Source: Clostridiales bacterium (GTDB lineage: Bacteria; Bacillota; Clostridia; Lachnospirales; Lachnospiraceae). From it: a stretch of 39,988 nucleotides of DNA. The notes under the pieces are model-generated. The model saw nothing but the letters and a program-made list of their open reading frames with translations, was not told where the DNA came from and searched no databases. The position numbers were made by a program, and so were the translations under genes. The stretch lies in NCBI GenBank assembly GCA_029098165.1, contig JAQXNU010000081.1:1-39988 (forward strand), written 5' to 3'. Of this stretch, positions 1 through 8,507 are shown in pieces. The first letter of the stretch is position 1. The number at the start of each line of letters is the position of its first letter.

Positions 1-785
1 TCCGGAGTTACGTTGTATTTGTCCAAAGCAGCTTTTGTCTCTAAACCGATGATCGACTGATGTAACAAAACCTGATTAAGGACACTGCCCAATACATAAC
101 GGTATCCAGGCATGCTCGTTGCCTTTTCTACTGCCTCTGAGATAGCGCATCCAAGACTTCCTGTCGTCCCCGGATGTTCTTGTAATATTTTACGGCCCAC
201 TTCTGTTTCAGTCGATGGAGAAGGCGTTACACTAGCACCATAGGTTCTCATAACTTCTCGACGAAATGGTTTCTGCTCATAGGATACCTTAACCATATAG
301 ACTTTACAGTCAAGATCAAAATAAGAACAAGCCATGGATAATGCCGTTCCCCACTGTCCTGCACCGGTCTCAGTTGTAACCCCTTTTAACCCTTGCTTCT
401 TAGCATAATAAGCCTGAGCAATTGCAGAATTTAACTTATGACTACCACTTGTGTTATTTCCTTCAAATTTGTAGTAAATCTTCGCTGGGGTCTGTAACTT
501 TTTCTCCAAACAGTAAGCACGAACCAATGGAGCTGGACGATACATCTTATAGAATTCCTGAATCTCCTGAGGAATGTCGATATAAGCATTCGTCACATCC
601 AGTTCCTGTTTTACTAACTCATCACAAAATACATGACGCAGCTCATCAAATGTCATAGGTTCTAACGTCTGAGGATTTAACAATGGTGCTGGCTTTACTT
701 TCATATCGGCTCTAACATTGTACCACTGTTTTGGCATCTCGCTTTCTTCTAGATAGATTTTGTATGGAATCTTTTCCTTACTCAT
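1..785 (-). CDS. trpB: TrpB2-type tryptophan synthase beta chain (3' end missing)
   Basis: The reading frame is open from the window edge, so the ORF track omits it. The start is ATG at 785, behind AAAGGAG with 8-9 bases spacing. The first 261 residues are present. They contain the PLP-lysine region of TrpB-like enzymes (GNNTSGSHKLNSA) and the following TETGAGQWGTAL motif. The long N-terminal extension before this (IYLEESEMPKQWYNV) is typical of the TrpB2 branch rather than classic TrpB. The family condenses indole with serine to tryptophan using pyridoxal phosphate. No trpA is visible next to it, as is common for TrpB2, which may act alone on free indole. A tryptophan-type T-box precedes it, supporting a role in tryptophan supply. 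Specificity is inferred; the fold is clear. Confidence 0.9.
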   Translation of the reverse strand, partial: MSKEKIPYKIYLEESEMPKQWYNVRADMKVKPAPLLNPQTLEPMTFDELRHVFCDELVKQELDVTNAYIDIPQEIQEFYKMYRPAPLVRAYCLEKKLQTPAKIYYKFEGNNTSGSHKLNSAIAQAYYAKKQGLKGVTTETGAGQWGTALSMACSYFDLDCKVYMVKVSYEQKPFRREVMRTYGASVTPSPSTETEVGRKILQEHPGTTGSLGCAISEAVEKATSMPGYRYVLGSVLNQVLLHQSIIGLETKAALDKYNVTP

Positions 786-854
786 AATACTGTTCTCCTT
801 TCGTTTTACGTGGACTTTCCACCTGTTTCGGGAAAAAAGTATATATTTTAGTAT

Positions 855-1081
855 AAAAAAATACCTTCATCCCATGCAACTTAACGCTGGGACAAAAGTA
901 TATAACTTCTGCGGTGCCACCCGGCTTGACGATAGAAATCGCCCTCTTAACGCATACCAACATATGCTTACTTTGATAACGGAGATTACCCTCCGGCGCC
1001 CCTACTAAATGTTCAGTTTGCCCTCCAAAGTCCATTCGGAATTGTCTTTGCTTGCCACATTCCCACCAACAGTGACTCTCT
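855..1081 (-). promoter_or_regulatory. T-box riboswitch, tryptophan-type specifier
   Basis: On the minus strand the leader carries the T-box core GGGTGGCACCGCAGAAG, the bulge that pairs with the uncharged tRNA acceptor end. It is followed by a terminator hairpin (GTCCCAGCG ... GCATGGGAT, then a T run at 855-860) about 70 bases before trpB2. The 5' part holds a stem I start (GAGAGTCACTG) and the likely specifier GAA-TGG-AC, which reads UGG, Trp. Uncharged tRNA-Trp would thus allow read-through into trpB2. The T-box is certain from the core motif. The specifier was assigned by eye from its context. A track ORF (778-1035) across it is a shadow. Confidence 0.88.
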
Positions 1082-1088
1082 GCATAGA

Positions 1089-1118
1089 AAGATACAACTC
1101 TTACTTACTCTTTGTCAA
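1089..1118 (-). promoter_or_regulatory. Promoter of the trpB2 T-box leader
   Basis: The minus strand has TTGACA at 1118-1113 and TATCTT at 1094-1089 with 18 bases between, placing the transcript start just before stem I of the T-box. Confidence 0.6.
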
Positions 1119-1245
1119 CGGTTTAGCACAATATACCATAGTATATGAACAATGTAAATACTCTGTGACATACCGTTTTGTTATACCTTCTATGCATTGA
1201 GGGAATAAATAAGCTAGATTATGCAACGCCATCTCCTATAGGAGC

Positions 1246-2163
1246 CTACTTCCAGAAATCCTTGACTTCTCTAAGTATCTCTGCTGCTGGAGTGAGCGTT
1301 GCTTCGACTATGGACTTTCCTGTCTTATGTAGATAATGCTTGATTAAGTAGTATCCACAAGCATAACCAGCACAATATGGTAATCCCACTGGGAAGTAAT
1401 CTCTCATCTTTGCCATCTCATCACCATACATATAGCCTGTAATCTCTGCCATTCCAGACTTATCTAATCCATCAAAGATGATTGGCTTAATATAATCATT
1501 TAATGTTTCTTGATCCGTCTTGCTGACCCATGGGCCAACTTGATCCTCTCCATAAAGACTCGTTGCAAAGTTTTCCGCTAATCCTTCACAGATCATGTAT
1601 TCTCCAACCGTAATATCATCTCTCCATAATTCAAACTGAAATCGAACATTGTGATTTACTTCGTGTGCAAGTGCAATCGGAACACGAGCAAGCGTTTCCT
1701 TGCTTGGAACCAGCGCCCCTGTTATGTAACCCGGGATTCCACCATCTCCACAGTAATTATCGCACATAATGGCATATGGGCTTTCTGGATTTAATAAGAT
1801 ATTCGTAAACACGTAATCTTTTCTCGGTAACTCTATTCCATATTCCAAAAACTGCTGAAACGAAAGTTCAATTGATCTCTGGCACTTCTCCCAAAACCCA
1901 TCATCGCTTAACAGTTTTATTTGCTCCCGTACAGTATCATCCACTTTTTTCGGTGTTAAATATCCTAACATATCACTTGCCATGACAATATCATAACCAC
2001 GTGGTTGTTTTGCCTTCAATGGAATTCGATAAATATCCCATTTTTCTTGAAATGGTTTCATTAGTTCATACCGAAAGATATCCTCTTTCTTTTCAATTGG
2101 TGCCTCTAGAATTTTCTGATAAATAACATCCGAACGAAATGTATTGATGGTTATCTGCTTCAT
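1246..2163 (-). CDS. DUF2268-type putative zinc-dependent protease
   Basis: A soluble protein of 305 residues with no signal peptide or membrane segment. The motif LAHEVNHNVRF is an HEXXH zinc site of the type seen in DUF2268 (YjaZ-like) proteins, followed about 30 residues later by CEGLAENFA, which offers the usual third glutamate ligand. The track begins at a TTG at 2172, but AAGGAG lies directly against that codon; ATG at 2163 has a 9-base spacing and is the better start. It follows the iron-sulfur protein by about 40 bases on the same strand and may be co-transcribed with it. The substrate is unknown; protease activity is inferred from the motif and family. Confidence 0.8.
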   Translation of the reverse strand: MKQITINTFRSDVIYQKILEAPIEKKEDIFRYELMKPFQEKWDIYRIPLKAKQPRGYDIVMASDMLGYLTPKKVDDTVREQIKLLSDDGFWEKCQRSIELSFQQFLEYGIELPRKDYVFTNILLNPESPYAIMCDNYCGDGGIPGYITGALVPSKETLARVPIALAHEVNHNVRFQFELWRDDITVGEYMICEGLAENFATSLYGEDQVGPWVSKTDQETLNDYIKPIIFDGLDKSGMAEITGYMYGDEMAKMRDYFPVGLPYCAGYACGYYLIKHYLHKTGKSIVEATLTPAAEILREVKDFWK

Positions 2164-2203
2164 AATAATCAACTCCTTTATATATTCTAGAAGTGATTAT
2201 ATA

Positions 2204-2941
2204 CTATGACGTTACGTTAGACTCAAGAGTTTTTTTCACCTTTCCATACTTCATCGGACAAACGTTTCGACATGCATTGCATTCTACCGTATCAAACCCT
2301 CTCGCTGTCTTTCCATATGTATTCGGACGGCATAGTTTTTGACTAACATTCCCTTCATTAATTGCATGAGCTGGGCAGTGATCGATACATCTCCTGCATT
2401 TATCAATACAGATATTCTCGCATAGCTCATCTGATTGTAGTTCTAGGTTCGTTAGAATGGCACCGATTACCAAAAGGCTCCCATACGTTGGATTTAGTAA
2501 CAAAGTGCTTTTCCCTAATTGTCCGATTCCACATGAAACTGCTGTATGCTTCATAGAGATCATTCCTCTAGCAGTTAAATTTTCTGCATCCCAGTATTCA
2601 TTTGGTGCATCGCTAGGAATTGGTACTGCAACCGCATTCCATTGCTCCTCAATTCTTTTTGATGCTAATAATGCAATTTCATCGACTCTTTGAGTGATCA
2701 CAGGTCCATTAAAATGACTATAGATCAATTTTGGTGAGACTTCCATAACTCCTTTTGGCAATGCAACTCCAAAGGATATCACAGATCGACATTCATGATA
2801 AATATCCTTTGGTGAAAAGCCAGCTGGTGCATCCTTAAAGCGATCAATCGAACCGATTCCACAGACATCTGCACCAAGAGAAACTAAAATTTGTTTTATC
2901 GACTGTTCTTTTACTGAAAATATAAAATGTTCTTCCTCCAT
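2204..2941 (-). CDS. QueG-like 4Fe-4S protein (epoxyqueuosine reductase-related)
   Basis: 245 residues. The N-terminal half (LGADVCGIGSIDRF, and the ISFGVALPKGV strand) resembles the cobalamin-binding part of epoxyqueuosine reductases. The C-terminal part has two cluster motifs, CRRCIDHCP and CNACRNVCP, consistent with two 4Fe-4S clusters. True QueG is usually 310-380 residues and often carries a HEAT-like tail; this protein is shorter, so it may be a paralogue with another reductive role. The start ATG at 2941 has AAAGGAG 7 bases upstream. Cytosolic redox protein; the exact reaction cannot be fixed from sequence. Confidence 0.78.
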   Translation of the reverse strand: MEEEHFIFSVKEQSIKQILVSLGADVCGIGSIDRFKDAPAGFSPKDIYHECRSVISFGVALPKGVMEVSPKLIYSHFNGPVITQRVDEIALLASKRIEEQWNAVAVPIPSDAPNEYWDAENLTARGMISMKHTAVSCGIGQLGKSTLLLNPTYGSLLVIGAILTNLELQSDELCENICIDKCRRCIDHCPAHAINEGNVSQKLCRPNTYGKTARGFDTVECNACRNVCPMKYGKVKKTLESNVTS

Positions 2942-3582
2942 GTAATTTCTCCTTTACTTCTATGTAATATGCTTTTTTGCTTTTTTAGTATAACATAAAT
3001 CTATCTATAAATACTTTGTTTTGAAGCTAAATCTTCCTATCCTAAGTATTGGATTAAATTCTTCCATGGAATTCGTCTTCTTTGTAACATAAGAAAAGCC
3101 AGCACAACGCTGACTCTTCCTACTACTCATATAAAAAAGAAAAAAGGGGGCGATGATTGTCAAGTACACTGGCTAAACCAATCTACTTTTCTTTCGTAAG
3201 ATTCTTTAAATATTTTAACATGACTTTTCGTAGAATTACACCCGATACAGTTCACATAATACCCTGTCATTTTATACTAATACCATTTGATATCAACTTA
3301 TAATTAGGAAATCATTGCTTGTCATACCAAGACAAGATTAAGTATGGCACTTTACCATATTATCTTGATATCAGAAAAGATAAGATATTCTCAGCTTTCT
3401 CCACTTGAAATTTGATCTTTTCGTTACTAATATCACTTTTTCTATTCTTAGGAGAGACATTTATAGATATATTGACAGCATTTTTCCCTATTATTGGATG
3501 TACTGGAAGAATTATAGCATTTACTATTCTCGAAGATTATTATAGTATAAGTGTATACAATCTACAGAAAAGGAATGAGGAT
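2942..3582. other. Intergenic region, no gene seen
   Basis: This 640-base stretch separates the divergent QueG-like gene and the AbgT gene. The AbgT reading frame stays open back to 3412, but it has no ribosome site there and the extra residues do not resemble the family. A small inverted repeat (CTTGTC...GACAAG, 3318-3336) and AT-rich runs are present. I see no convincing RNA or peptide. Confidence 0.5.
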
Positions 3583-5157
3583 ATGTTTAAAAAGAAAGAA
3601 AAAGGCCAAAACAATGTAAGCATTGAAAAAAGACCACAGAAAGTTTCCTTCATTGAAAGAGTTGGACATAAGATTCCGGATCCAGTTATTATTTTCATTA
3701 GCTTATTCGGAATTGTTATGCTCCTCTCCTTAATAATGGGTGGACACACATTTGAAACATTAGGAAAAGATGGTGGAACAGTTGAAGTTTCTATCAAGAA
3801 TATGTTCACCTCAGAGAATATCCGTTGGATTTTCGAAAACGCACTCGTGAAAAACTGGTTAACATATGGTAATGGTATCTTAGGTGTTATCCTCATCATC
3901 ATGTTCGGTATCGGTTTATCCGAAGAATCTGGTTTATTATCCGCATTAATCCGTAAAGTTGGCGGTAACTTACCAATCAAAATCTTACCTTATTTATTAG
4001 TATTCTTAGGTATCATGAGTAACATTGCTTCTGACGCTGGTTACATTGTATTAATTCCACTTGCTGGTCTTTTATATCTTGGTATTGGTAAGAATCCATT
4101 GATTGGTATGTGTGCTGCATTTGCCGGTGTATCCGCTGGTTTTAGTGCAAACTTAATTCCATATACCGTTTCAGATATCGTAGTTGGTAGCAACGCTGAA
4201 ATCTTTGCAGATGCTCAGGGTGTACCTTTCGTATCATATATCGGAAGAGACTTAAATGGTACTTCCATGAACTACTACTTTATCGTAGCATCTACTTTCT
4301 TATTAGTACTTGTTGGTGGTTTTATTACAAATAAATTCACAAAACGTAAATTTGAGAATGCTGCTTATACAGTTCCAGAAGACATCGATGTATCCAATTA
4401 CAAAATTACAGCTGAAGAAAAGAAAGCTTTAAGATGGTCTGGTATCGGTTTATTAATTTCAATTGGTATCTTAGTTGGTCTTGCATTTGGTCCATTAAAA
4501 CCTTATGTAAATGCAGATGGCAAAACAATCAAACCATTCGTAGATAATATTATATTATTAATTACTTTTGTATTCTTTACATGTGGTTTATTCTACGGTG
4601 TTGCTATCGGTAAGTTCAAGAAAACAAAAGACATAGTTCATGCAATGTCTAAACAGGTTGGTGGAATGGGTTACATCATCGTATTAACCTTCTTCTCTTA
4701 CAACTTCTTAGCATTATTAAATTACACTCAGTTCGGTACTTATATCACTTACTTAGGTGCTGAAGCGTTAAAAGCATTAGGTTTAGCTGGTTCTCCTGCA
4801 TTATTGATCATTGGTTTCATCATTATTACTTCCTTAATCAACCTCTTTGTAGGTGGTTTAACTTCCAAATGGATGTTACTAGGACCAATCTTCATCCCAA
4901 TGTTATATCATGCAAACCCTAACATGACACCTGATGTAGTTGGTGCTGCTTACCGTATCGCTGACTCTTCTACAAACATCATTACTCCTCTTATGAGTTA
5001 TGCTGGTGTTGTATTAGTTTACATGAAGAAATACAAAGAAGACTTCTCAGTAGGTCACCTCATCTCTGCGATGATGCCTTACTCTATTGCCTTCTTAATC
5101 TCATGGATCGGTTTATTATTCTTATTCTTAGGATTAAAACTTCCATTAGGATTCTAA
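3583..5157 (+). CDS. abgT: AbgT-family transporter (p-aminobenzoyl-glutamate type)
   Basis: An integral membrane protein of 524 residues with about a dozen hydrophobic segments, matching the usual AbgT length of about 510. Typical family stretches include IPDPVIIFISL near the N-terminus, MSNIASDAGYIVLIPLAG, AGVSAGFSANL, and the C-terminal RIADSSTNIITPLMSY. AbgT proteins import p-aminobenzoyl-glutamate or export sulfonamides, driven by an ion gradient; which applies here is not evident. The track start at 3412 adds 57 residues without a ribosome site. ATG 3583 is preceded by AAAGGAATGAGG and begins a normal cytosolic tail (MFKKKEKGQ). It stands alone, with a strong terminator 14 bases downstream. 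Confidence 0.92.
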   Translation: MFKKKEKGQNNVSIEKRPQKVSFIERVGHKIPDPVIIFISLFGIVMLLSLIMGGHTFETLGKDGGTVEVSIKNMFTSENIRWIFENALVKNWLTYGNGILGVILIIMFGIGLSEESGLLSALIRKVGGNLPIKILPYLLVFLGIMSNIASDAGYIVLIPLAGLLYLGIGKNPLIGMCAAFAGVSAGFSANLIPYTVSDIVVGSNAEIFADAQGVPFVSYIGRDLNGTSMNYYFIVASTFLLVLVGGFITNKFTKRKFENAAYTVPEDIDVSNYKITAEEKKALRWSGIGLLISIGILVGLAFGPLKPYVNADGKTIKPFVDNIILLITFVFFTCGLFYGVAIGKFKKTKDIVHAMSKQVGGMGYIIVLTFFSYNFLALLNYTQFGTYITYLGAEALKALGLAGSPALLIIGFIIITSLINLFVGGLTSKWMLLGPIFIPMLYHANPNMTPDVVGAAYRIADSSTNIITPLMSYAGVVLVYMKKYKEDFSVGHLISAMMPYSIAFLISWIGLLFLFLGLKLPLGF

Positions 5158-5170
5158 TAAACGCAAAAAG

Positions 5171-5212
5171 AAAAAGCGACTGTGAAATCATTTTTTCACA
5201 GTCGCTTTTTTT
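5171..5212. terminator. Bidirectional terminator between abgT and a GNAT gene
   Basis: A 17-base perfect stem (AAAAAGCGACTGTGAAA and its complement) with a short loop and T runs on both strands. It serves abgT on the plus strand and could stop the converging acetyltransferase transcript. Confidence 0.9.
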
Positions 5213-5282
5213 GGCATATCGAGTACCTATCCACGTCTATGCCTCGCATCCTGCCGGCCGCAGCACATGAACTATTTCAATT

Positions 5283-5846
5283 TTATCCTCTCTTACTTTC
5301 ATATTCCGATCGTAGAATAGAATGAAACATTCTTCCAACATACTGATCTCCCATTCGAAAATAATCTCGTAAGGTTCCTTCATAAGTTAATCCGCATTTT
5401 TGTATGACGCTTAAGGATGGCTGATTGATTGTCTTACAACATATCTGTACTTTATGTAAATTCATCTTATCAAATCCATATGCGATTACTGCTTTCGTTG
5501 CTTCTGTTGCTAACCCACGACGCTGAAACGCTGAACCAATGCAATACTCAATCTCAGCAAAGTTATTCTTGCAGTCCACTAAAAAGTAAGCAATCTGGCC
5601 AATGCACTGTTGACTCTCTTTGTCGATTATGGCCCATCGATAATAGTCCTCTCGCTCATAAGAGGATATATACTTGTCTAGTAATGCTTTGACTTCTTCT
5701 TTCGTCGTATATACGGGTTCGGAATACATAGATTGAATTTTTACGTCTGCAATCCAATATTTTAACATTGCTTCATCATCACTATATTCAAATCGTCGTA
5801 AAATCAATCTCTCCGTTGTAATTGTCTGTGTTCCAATGTTTTTCAT
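5283..5846 (-). CDS. GNAT acetyltransferase, RimJ/RimL type
   Basis: 187 residues of a typical RimJ/RimL-like N-acetyltransferase. The opening TITTERLILRRF strand, the EIEYCIGSAFQRRGLATEA acetyl-CoA loop (Q-R-R-G-L-A) and the late SLSVIQKCGLTYEGTLRDY segment are all present, so the fold is complete. Family members transfer acetyl groups from acetyl-CoA to protein N-termini or small amines; the substrate here is unknown. ATG 5846 has GGGAG at 8 bases. Its sequence is close to the GNAT at 23641-24222 (shared MK-x-x-GT-x-T opening and KCGL-YEGTLR), so the two are probably paralogues. Confidence 0.9.
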   Translation of the reverse strand: MKNIGTQTITTERLILRRFEYSDDEAMLKYWIADVKIQSMYSEPVYTTKEEVKALLDKYISSYEREDYYRWAIIDKESQQCIGQIAYFLVDCKNNFAEIEYCIGSAFQRRGLATEATKAVIAYGFDKMNLHKVQICCKTINQPSLSVIQKCGLTYEGTLRDYFRMGDQYVGRMFHSILRSEYESKRG

Positions 5847-5925
5847 TGTCTGTTCTCCCTTTCACAATGCTTGATCCTAACTTAATTTTTGAATATAGTC
5901 GTTTTGTTTCAAAGTCAGGAATCAT
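5788..5925 (-). pseudogene. Stub of a GNAT-like N-terminus
   Basis: An ATG at 5925 with a strong AGAGGAGG site begins MIPDFETKRLY, which looks like the first strand of another acetyltransferase (compare TITTERLIL next door). The similarity stops after about ten residues; the frame then runs without sense into the start of the downstream GNAT gene and ends at 5788. It overlaps the end of the truncated GNAT upstream. Most likely this is what remains of a deleted gene. Confidence 0.45.
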
Positions 5926-6358
5926 GTTCAACCTCCTCTTTTGACAGCATTCGATGTATGAATCCGCCAGTTAATTGTTCTATTTTGAGATTTAAAGTAG
6001 CATAATCCATGACTGCTTTCACTGCCTCAGATGCTAATCCTATTCCCCAAAATTTTTTTCGTAAATGAAATCGTATTTCATAACAATCTTCTTGTTCCGT
6101 GATTGGATATAGACCACAACAGCCAATCAGTTCTCCCGAAGCAAGTTCGAAGATTGGCCAAACTTGCACTCCTAATTCTTTTTGATATTGTACTTCCAAT
6201 AAAAGTTGCTCTTGAATTATTTCATCCGACACAACTTTATCTGGATAAATAGACTGTATCACATCTTTATCTTCCCATAATTGTTTTGCTAGCACTAAAT
6301 CTTCTTTCCCCCAGATAGAGAATCCAATACGCTCTGTTTTAAGAAAGTAGTTGCCCAT
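5915..6358 (-). CDS. GNAT acetyltransferase, C-terminally truncated
   Basis: 147 residues. The N-terminal strand (FLKTERIGFSIWGKEDL), central strands (GCCGLYPITEQEDCYEIRFHL) and acetyl-CoA loop region (KKFWGIGLASEAVKAV) are those of the GNAT family. It ends soon after, at GGFIHRMLSKEEVEHDS, without the last strands that normally follow the NxxSxRVLEKLGF motif. In the +2 frame the same DNA reads IHTSNAVKRGG, which resembles that missing motif, so a frameshift plus deletion is likely. The loop has W-G-I-G instead of the usual Q/R-x-x-G. Probably inactive. ATG 6358 is the start. Confidence 0.7.
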   Translation of the reverse strand: MGNYFLKTERIGFSIWGKEDLVLAKQLWEDKDVIQSIYPDKVVSDEIIQEQLLLEVQYQKELGVQVWPIFELASGELIGCCGLYPITEQEDCYEIRFHLRKKFWGIGLASEAVKAVMDYATLNLKIEQLTGGFIHRMLSKEEVEHDS

Positions 6359-6465
6359 GTCTACTCCTCCCGCTTATTACTCTCTTGTAACTTCTACCCT
6401 TTTCCCTAATATCCCTATTTCTTTTCTTTTTTACATTAAATTAAATATTCAAAATCTACTCCAAA

Positions 6466-8427
6466 TCATTTATTTGAATGAAAATACCAGTACAAACCAA
6501 ATCGTTCCTTGTGTTGTGAATAATGAGGAACAAACACAAGATTCGCATCGGTATGCTGTAATTCAAAACATAATTGATCTGTATGTTCCATACGGACCAT
6601 ATGCTTTGGAATCTCCATCATAAATAACTCCACCGATTGATCATCTATGGTGATCACATCATCCCCATGTTTGGTATAACTAAAATCGATCAATTTCGTT
6701 TCTGGTATCGTAACGTCGACACCAGTTGTGGTTTCTCTCATATCTTTCCTTCCAAGCAGTGCACTCAAAACAACTGGCCCATAGGTAAAACCGTAAACAT
6801 TCTTGCAATCTGGCAATGTAACCGCCCGTACCTGCATTGGTAGTTGAAGTGTGATTCTAGTTTCCTTTATGCAAGAACACGAGATATATGCATATCCTTC
6901 CACATCCTCGTAGGAATAAATCTCTCCATTAACTTTGATGTCTGCCTCACTAGTAAGCCAGTCTGGCAATCGTAAGGCGATGACAAGATTCACATCTTCT
7001 GCTATGGATGGAGTATTTTCCTTTGTCAATCTAATTTCCACCTTGTCTTGATCTGGAATGGAGGAAACCTGAGTCAATCTTATTCCCTTCTCCTCCCAGA
7101 ATAATTCAGAACTAATATATTGATTTACGACAAGTAGGTTATCTTTATGAAAATAAAAACTTTCTGTAAGTTTTGAAAAATTCTCCATACCAGAACCAAC
7201 GCAACACCAGAATTTTGTTGTCGGCTGGCCATACACCTTAAAATATCCCGTAGCCATTGGCTGAAAATAGGTCGTCATTCCCGTTTCAGGATTCTGAGAA
7301 GCCAAAATTGCATTTATGAAGGCTCTCTCATAAAAATTAGCATACTTTACTTTTCCAGTGATCATAAATAATTTCTTCGTCATCTTTAACATATTGTAGA
7401 CGTTACATGTTTCATTGTTACAATTTGTCCGTTCATGATCTAACAAATTATCCTTCCCAAAATGCTCCCATTCACTGTTCCCACCAGTAAGATACGTATG
7501 ATGGTTCACCACCAAATCCCAGAACTTTTCTGCATATAACAGATAGATGACTGCATCTTGCGATGGGTCATTTCGATATGAAATATAACGATTTAATGCT
7601 CCCAAAAATTTAGGAATTGTTGTATTGGCATGGAGGTCTTCTAGCACATGATCTCCAGCATTTGCTAAGTATACTTTCTCAAATAAATCGATTTCATCAA
7701 ATACATGAGCAGCCTTAGCAAACTTTTTATCCCCCGTTAACTGATATAGGTCATAAAGGCAGTCATTCATCCCACCATACTCCGTTTTCAAAACCGTCTT
7801 TCTCACTTCTTCAGACCAAGAAGTTACTCGTCGATAAATCCAATTTCCAAGGTTTGTAGCAACAGTTAAGGAGCGTTCGGATAAAGATACTTTTTTCATC
7901 GAAGCAACACTGATAAGTCCTTCCATAATCTTATGCATCGTATACCACGGAACCCAGGCCTGTGTAAAGATATCCGTTTTTTCCTGTTCCACATGGTCAA
8001 ACTGAAGTTCGATATTCTCTCGATCTAGAACGGTCGCACCAAAGATAAACCCCGTTCCAATTGCTTGCTGACATTCAAAAAGACCATCTACAAGTTCCGT
8101 TAATTTAGACAAAAGCTGCGCTTTTTGTTCGTCCGATGTATTTTTGCAACAATATGCATTCGCACATGCTGTCATATAATGGCCAATGGTATGACCGCCA
8201 ATTAGAAGGTTCTCCCATCCGCCATATCTTGTAACATTTTTAGTTATTCCTGCATTATCATAGAATCCAGCTAATAGTCTCTGAGAATCCAGCGATAATA
8301 AATACGTAATTTCTTTTTCTGAAGCATTCCGCATATACTCATTCGTAAGAAAAACATGGTTCAGTTCAAATGATTCTAGATTATTTCGTTTTACTTGAAG
8401 TTCTATTTTTTCTAATGGATCTTTCAT
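6466..8427 (-). CDS. GH127 beta-L-arabinofuranosidase (DUF1680 family)
   Basis: 653 residues, full length for the family. GH127 enzymes use a cysteine nucleophile in a zinc site built from one glutamate and three cysteines (known from HypBA1 of Bifidobacterium). All four are visible here: the E and C of NNETCN at about residue 345, and the CC of FWCCVGSGMENF at about 415. The N-terminal alpha/alpha barrel region (GHTIGHYMTACA) and C-terminal beta part are present. No signal peptide, so it acts in the cytosol on imported arabinosides. Start ATG 8427 has AGGAGG at 8 bases. The AraC-type gene just upstream on the same strand probably controls it. Confidence 0.93.
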   Translation of the reverse strand: MKDPLEKIELQVKRNNLESFELNHVFLTNEYMRNASEKEITYLLSLDSQRLLAGFYDNAGITKNVTRYGGWENLLIGGHTIGHYMTACANAYCCKNTSDEQKAQLLSKLTELVDGLFECQQAIGTGFIFGATVLDRENIELQFDHVEQEKTDIFTQAWVPWYTMHKIMEGLISVASMKKVSLSERSLTVATNLGNWIYRRVTSWSEEVRKTVLKTEYGGMNDCLYDLYQLTGDKKFAKAAHVFDEIDLFEKVYLANAGDHVLEDLHANTTIPKFLGALNRYISYRNDPSQDAVIYLLYAEKFWDLVVNHHTYLTGGNSEWEHFGKDNLLDHERTNCNNETCNVYNMLKMTKKLFMITGKVKYANFYERAFINAILASQNPETGMTTYFQPMATGYFKVYGQPTTKFWCCVGSGMENFSKLTESFYFHKDNLLVVNQYISSELFWEEKGIRLTQVSSIPDQDKVEIRLTKENTPSIAEDVNLVIALRLPDWLTSEADIKVNGEIYSYEDVEGYAYISCSCIKETRITLQLPMQVRAVTLPDCKNVYGFTYGPVVLSALLGRKDMRETTTGVDVTIPETKLIDFSYTKHGDDVITIDDQSVELFMMEIPKHMVRMEHTDQLCFELQHTDANLVFVPHYSQHKERFGLYWYFHSNK

Positions 8428-8478
8428 AAGAATTTCCTCCTATATGTAAGGTAATTACATTGTAGTGAATCTCATTCT

Positions 8479-8495
8479 ATTCTATTTAATAGAAT
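8479..8495. promoter_or_regulatory. Perfect palindrome between araC-type gene and GH127 gene
   Basis: ATTCTATT-T-AATAGAAT, arms of 8 bases around one central base, sits 12 bases after the regulator stop and 51 bases before the GH127 start. It may be an operator or part of the 5' region of the GH127 transcript. There is no T run, so it is unlikely to be a terminator. Confidence 0.4.
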
Positions 8496-8507
8496 GCTTT
8501 GTTACAA

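Noticed and set aside
778-1035. Minus-strand ORF of 85 residues
   Set aside because: It lies across the T-box leader and terminator of trpB2; the RNA structure explains the sequence.
3412-3582. 57-residue N-terminal extension of the AbgT protein in the track
   Set aside because: No ribosome site; the family length and a good site both favour ATG 3583.
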